46,011 nt of DNA from an uncultured Luteimonas sp. (GTDB taxonomy: Bacteria > Pseudomonadota > Gammaproteobacteria > Xanthomonadales > Xanthomonadaceae). Shown piece after piece: positions 42,645 through 46,011 of the stretch (its first letter is position 1; every line of letters starts with the position of its first letter). Made by a program: the position numbers and the translations under genes. The notes beneath the pieces are model-generated. The model saw only the letters and a program-made list of their open reading frames with translations. It was not told the DNA's origin and did not search any database. Where the stretch lies: positions 1 through 46,011 of the forward strand of contig CALLKI010000067.1 in assembly GCA_938008415.1 (NCBI GenBank), in the 5' to 3' direction.

Positions 42645-42707
42645 GGACACTCCTGCTGCTGCCGTGGATTATGGCTGCAAGGTGTCTACGAAACACGGGG
42701 CGATTCA
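42475..42707 (-). mobile_element. Left-end remnant of an IS3-family insertion sequence
   Basis: On the leftward strand the sequence from 42707 starts TGAATCGCCCCG and continues GTTTCGTAGACACC, a typical IS3-family terminal repeat. The OrfA ribosome-binding site, start and HTH follow. Homology to OrfA ends near 42475, where the GNAT sequence begins. OrfB and the right end are absent, so this is a truncated, immobile copy. The right boundary is precise, the left one is estimated to about 15 bases. Confidence 0.75.
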
Positions 42708-42785
42708 AGTAGTCGGTTTTCCAGGTCCGCGATCGCCCTGAAACCGGCCCGGACGGGCGCGACGAACGGTCGTGCGGTCGACGGG

Positions 42786-42815
42786 CCCCTTCCCCTGCGC
42801 GCGCAGGGGAAGGGG
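42786..42815. terminator. Perfect 30-bp palindrome downstream of the TonB receptor gene
   Basis: The sequence is its own reverse complement over 30 bases: CCCCTTCCCCTGCGC is followed immediately by its exact inverse. It starts 23 bases after the stop of the leftward receptor gene and could serve as its terminator. Its composition resembles REP elements of Xanthomonadaceae. Confidence 0.6.
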
Positions 42816-42838
42816 AAAGAGCCAAATGCCGATTCTGC

Positions 42839-45805
42839 CTAGAACCGTTGCTGGTACTTCATGTAGACGAACCGGCCGATGTCGAACTGGCCCTGATAGG
42901 CCACGTTCGCGCTGGGCGAGGTGTACATCGGCGGACCGAAGTGGTTGAACACGTTCAGCGCGCCGATGCCGATCGTTGCATTCCAGGGCGCCTGCACGCG
43001 GATTTCAAGATCGTGGAAGGTATTGGAGCCGACCCGGTTGATCGGGCGCGTATCTCCCGGATTGGCGGCGATGTAGTCCGGGTTCGAGCATTCCTCGGGG
43101 AACAGCGTCGCGTGCAGGCAGGTTTCCCTCATCGACGAGTAATAGCGCGCCCCCCAGTTGGCGCTCCAGTCGCCGAACTCCCAGCCCAGGTTCAGATTCG
43201 ATTTGATCCGGAAGGTGCCGGAGTTGGTGCCCGCGAAACCCACGGCTTGCTGCGGCAGGACGTCGGGATCGTTGGTGGTCTTGAACTCGTCCTTGGTGGT
43301 ATAGGTGGTTTGCCAGTTGACCGTGAAGCTCCCGATGCCGGTCTCGCGCCGGTAGCTCACGTCGAAGTCGAAGCCCTCCATCTCTTCGTAGCCCGCGTTG
43401 CGGCTGCCGAACGAGAGGCTGTTGACGAAGCCCCTCGCGGGGTCGCGGGTGAAAGTGCGGCAGCGCGACGCGATGCCTTCGATGTAACAGTCGTTGAGCA
43501 TCTGCGTCGGGGTGTCTGGGACGATCGTGTTCTCGACGCGGATCGACCACCAGTCCAGGGCCAGGTTCAGTCCCGGGGCGAACTCCGGGCTCCAGACCAC
43601 GCCCAGGGTCTTTGAAATGGACGTTTCCGGCTGCAAGTCCGGATTGGAGCCGGCGAAGAACGCCACCGGCGTCTGCGCGTTCGGTCCGGGCGCAGGATTG
43701 AAGCCTTGCGCAAGCTGGCGGAACGAGTCGGCATCGGCGATGTCCTGGGCGCAGCGGGCGCGTACCGCCGGATTGCTGGCGGAGGCGCCGAACAGGGTGT
43801 CGCACGGATCGGTGTAGTTACTGAACGTCTGCGACCCGCCGCCGAACAGATTGGAGATGGTCGGCGCACGGAAACCCTCGGCCCAGGTGCCGCGGACCAG
43901 GACCGAATCGACCGGTTTCCACCTGAAGCCGAACTTGCTGTTGGTCGTGTCGCCGAAGGTGTCGTAGTCGGAATAGCGGGTCGCCGCCGTCAGGCTGAGG
44001 TCCCGCGCGCCGGGCAGATCTCGCAGGATCGGCACGAATAGCTCCAGGTAGACCTCGTCCACGGAAATGCTTCCCTGCGTGGGTCCGCTGGCGAGGTTGG
44101 TGGACCGGCCGTTGACCGCCAGCGGGTCGGGCACGAATTCACCCTCGTCCCTGCGATGCTCGATACCTACCGCGAACGCCAGGTCGCCCGCCGGCAGGCT
44201 GAGCAGTTGCCCGCTGAGGTTGGCGCTGAGCATGGTCGTGGCGGTCTCGCCCCGGGCGCGCGTTTCCTGCGACAGGAAGGCCTGCAGGTCCGGATTGTTG
44301 GTCAGCCCGCCGTCGCCCACGCGTCCGAACGGAATGAGCGGATTCCACGGGATGCACGAACCCGGGCCGACTCCGTACGGAATCGGGTTGTCGGGGGTTC
44401 CGCATTCCACCCTGCCCGTCGTCGGGTTCAGGAACGAGGGCCCCACCGCGGCCGCGACGTTGTCGATGTTGAGTTGGCCCAGGTCGTTCCGCAGCCGCCG
44501 GTCCCGGGTGTACATGTAGCCGACGTCCCAGTCGAAGTAGCGGTCGGCCCAATCGAAGCTGCCCTCCAGCGTGGTGCTGAACCGCCACGTTTCCAGCTGG
44601 CGGATCTCGATACGCGGCATTTCCCAGGTGCGGCGCCAGAAGTTCACTGCCTGCGGATCCGCGAAACCGTGGTGGTTGCCGATCGGGTTGTAGTAGCTGT
44701 CCACCGAGAGTGGCGTGTCGAATACCGCGCTCTGGTACGGGTATCCCGCGACCTGGGACTCGCCTTCGCGACTGGTATACAGCATGTCGGCGCGGAGCCG
44801 GACCGCGTCGCTGAACTCGTAGACGGCGTTCACGAACAGGGAGGTGCTCTCCAGCGGCGTGCGCAACTGCGTCTGTTCGTTGGTATTGCTCTTGTCGGCA
44901 GTCGAGCCGGCGCCGCCGGACGGCCCTCCGGGGGCACCGTCGTCGGTGTCCTGCGCGTGGTAGTTGGCGATGTCGCGCCAGTCGGCCCCCATGTCCAGCA
45001 CGCGGTTGCCGCCGAGCGCGGCAGGCAGGTTGATCACGCCCCACTGGCTGACGGGGGTCCATCCGCGGGTCGGGTGCCGGGCGCCCTGCGGGAAAGCGCT
45101 GAACGGCCGGTCGGCGGCCATCACATCGTCTTCCTTGCGGTGTTCGACCGCCACCGTCACCGAGCCGCGATCGCCGGTGACGCCGAGAACGAAATCGCCG
45201 CGCTCGATGGCGCCGTCGCCCTGGCTGTACTGGCCGTAATAGACGTTGCCCAGGGCACCCTCGAAACCGCTGCGGGTGATGATGTTGATGACGCCGCCGA
45301 TCGCATCGGAGCCGTACAGGGAGGACGCGCCGTCCTTGAGCACCTCCATGCGCTCCACCGCCGAGGCAGGGATCAACGACACGTCCTGCAGGCCGGAGGT
45401 GCTCTGTCCCAGTCGTCTCCCGTTGACCAGGATCAGAGTCCGGTTCGGGTTGAGGTTGCGCATGCTGATGAACTGCCCGCCGACGTTCTCGCCCGTGAGC
45501 AGGGGCTGCGCGCGGCTGATCGCCGGCGTGCCCGCGGCGGTGATGTTCTGCAGGATGTCGGCCACGGACTGGAAGCCCTGCCGTTCGATCTGTGCGCGGC
45601 TGATGATCAGGACCGGCTGTTCGGTTTCGATGTCGACCTGGCGGATGCGGGTACCGGTCACTTCGATCCGGTCGAGCGTCGTGGCCTGGGGCTCGTCCGG
45701 CGTGTCCTGCGCGAGCACGATGGCCGGGGCGAAGGCGAGTGCGAGTGCGATGGCCGTCGACAACGTCGTCGGCACTGCCGGGATTCGGAAGGTGGGCGAT
45801 TGCAT
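42839..45805 (-). CDS. TonB-dependent outer-membrane receptor (Oar-like)
   Basis: The 988-residue protein has a signal peptide (cleavage near LAQ, residue 33), a TonB-box-like segment (LDRIEVTGTRI) and a plug domain with QFISMRNLNPNRTLILVNGRRL, then VERMEVLKDGASSLYGSDAIGGVINIITRSG. A long beta-barrel follows and ends in the outer-membrane signature Phe (YMKYQQRF). The large extracellular loops and size are typical of Xanthomonadaceae receptors for sugars, peptides or siderophores. The ligand cannot be read from the sequence. GAGGAG lies 7 bases before the ATG. An AraC-type regulator gene ends 47 bases upstream in the same direction. Confidence 0.93.
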   Translation of the reverse strand: MQSPTFRIPAVPTTLSTAIALALAFAPAIVLAQDTPDEPQATTLDRIEVTGTRIRQVDIETEQPVLIISRAQIERQGFQSVADILQNITAAGTPAISRAQPLLTGENVGGQFISMRNLNPNRTLILVNGRRLGQSTSGLQDVSLIPASAVERMEVLKDGASSLYGSDAIGGVINIITRSGFEGALGNVYYGQYSQGDGAIERGDFVLGVTGDRGSVTVAVEHRKEDDVMAADRPFSAFPQGARHPTRGWTPVSQWGVINLPAALGGNRVLDMGADWRDIANYHAQDTDDGAPGGPSGGAGSTADKSNTNEQTQLRTPLESTSLFVNAVYEFSDAVRLRADMLYTSREGESQVAGYPYQSAVFDTPLSVDSYYNPIGNHHGFADPQAVNFWRRTWEMPRIEIRQLETWRFSTTLEGSFDWADRYFDWDVGYMYTRDRRLRNDLGQLNIDNVAAAVGPSFLNPTTGRVECGTPDNPIPYGVGPGSCIPWNPLIPFGRVGDGGLTNNPDLQAFLSQETRARGETATTMLSANLSGQLLSLPAGDLAFAVGIEHRRDEGEFVPDPLAVNGRSTNLASGPTQGSISVDEVYLELFVPILRDLPGARDLSLTAATRYSDYDTFGDTTNSKFGFRWKPVDSVLVRGTWAEGFRAPTISNLFGGGSQTFSNYTDPCDTLFGASASNPAVRARCAQDIADADSFRQLAQGFNPAPGPNAQTPVAFFAGSNPDLQPETSISKTLGVVWSPEFAPGLNLALDWWSIRVENTIVPDTPTQMLNDCYIEGIASRCRTFTRDPARGFVNSLSFGSRNAGYEEMEGFDFDVSYRRETGIGSFTVNWQTTYTTKDEFKTTNDPDVLPQQAVGFAGTNSGTFRIKSNLNLGWEFGDWSANWGARYYSSMRETCLHATLFPEECSNPDYIAANPGDTRPINRVGSNTFHDLEIRVQAPWNATIGIGALNVFNHFGPPMYTSPSANVAYQGQFDIGRFVYMKYQQRF

Positions 45806-45852
45806 GCGTGGGCTCCTCTGCTGTTACGCATTCGTTAAACGGGGAGTCCACC

Positions 45853-46011
45853 TTAGGTGCCGGTCCGGCTAAAGACAGTAGAGAAATCCGCCTGTTCGTC
45901 ATGGTTCTTTTGGCGTTGCGTTTGATGTTCGAGGCGCCATTGCGAGGCGGTGACGCCGTGCCATGCCTTGAACTGGCGCGCGAAGCTGCACGGGTCCTGG
46001 ATGCCGCACAT
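45853..46011 (-). CDS. AraC-family transcriptional regulator, C-terminal end (5' part outside the window)
   Basis: The 52 codons visible read MCGIQDPCSFARQFKAWHGVTASQWRLEH and end at TAA 45853-45855. CGIQDPCSFARQFKAWHGVTASQWR matches the second helix-turn-helix of AraC/XylS regulators (F-x-R-x-F-K-x-x-x-G-V-T-x-x-x-W-R). The gene is cut by the window edge. It lies directly upstream of the receptor gene in the same direction, so it probably controls it or shares its regulon. Confidence 0.8.
   Translation of the reverse strand: MCGIQDPCSFARQFKAWHGVTASQWRLEHQTQRQKNHDEQADFSTVFSRTGT

Noticed and set aside
1..46011. CRISPR arrays, tRNA or rRNA genes, prophage
   Set aside because: I looked for regularly spaced repeats, TTCGANTCC-type tRNA arms and phage genes and saw none. 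A tRNAscan or CRISPR search would settle it.

Overview
The window looks like chromosomal DNA of a high-G+C gammaproteobacterium of the Xanthomonadaceae/Lysobacteraceae type (Lysobacter, Luteimonas or a relative). This is an inference from the roughly 70% G+C by eye, a RecBCD-MlaFEDCBA neighbourhood, an Oar-like TonB-dependent receptor, many secreted hydrolases, and short CCTCCCCC/GGGGGAGG hairpin repeats scattered between genes. No tRNA, rRNA, CRISPR array, prophage or complete insertion sequence is visible. Most of the window is ordinary chromosome with tightly packed, often overlapping genes.

Left part (1-6.5 kb): a truncated exported protein and a lipocalin diverge. They are followed by a DUF1905/YdeI protein. 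Next comes a three-gene operon read leftward: an AhpD-like carboxymuconolactone decarboxylase protein, an ECF41 sigma factor with its SnoaL-like extension, and an MFS exporter. Then come a proline-rich TonB-like membrane protein and an ArsR repressor-SRPBCC pair with clear operators. 6.5-15.2 kb: recC-recB-recD as one leftward operon, each junction overlapping by ATGA. 15.4-19.6 kb: a complete mlaFEDCBA phospholipid-transport operon. 19.6-30.9 kb: an M23-like exported protein, rmuC, an S33 hydrolase followed by an exported ADP-ribosylglycohydrolase with an in-frame stop, a frameshifted DUF1801 gene, putP, an SDR oxidoreductase, DUF488 and DUF5694 genes, and an RlmI-like rRNA methyltransferase.

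31.0-35.4 kb: a yybP-ykoY-type (manganese-sensing) riboswitch precedes a TerC/Alx membrane protein. A rhomboid-like protease and a translationally coupled GH18 hydrolase/serine hydrolase pair follow. 35.4-38.7 kb is decayed sequence: about 0.74 kb without a convincing gene, then a PAS-GAF-GGDEF-EAL gene with three indels, probably one upstream nonsense codon, and a PGDEF instead of GGDEF motif. 38.8-46 kb: an M28 peptidase, an alpha/beta hydrolase, a chimeric ORF joining the N-terminus of an IS3-family OrfA to a GNAT acetyltransferase, and a 988-residue TonB-dependent receptor with the 3' end of an AraC-type regulator just upstream.

The items most worth a second look are the IS3-OrfA/GNAT fusion, the interrupted exported ADP-ribosylglycohydrolase, the ECF41 operon, the ArsR operator that overlaps its own start codon, the decayed c-di-GMP gene, and three convergent gene pairs whose two stop codons lie inside one perfect palindrome.
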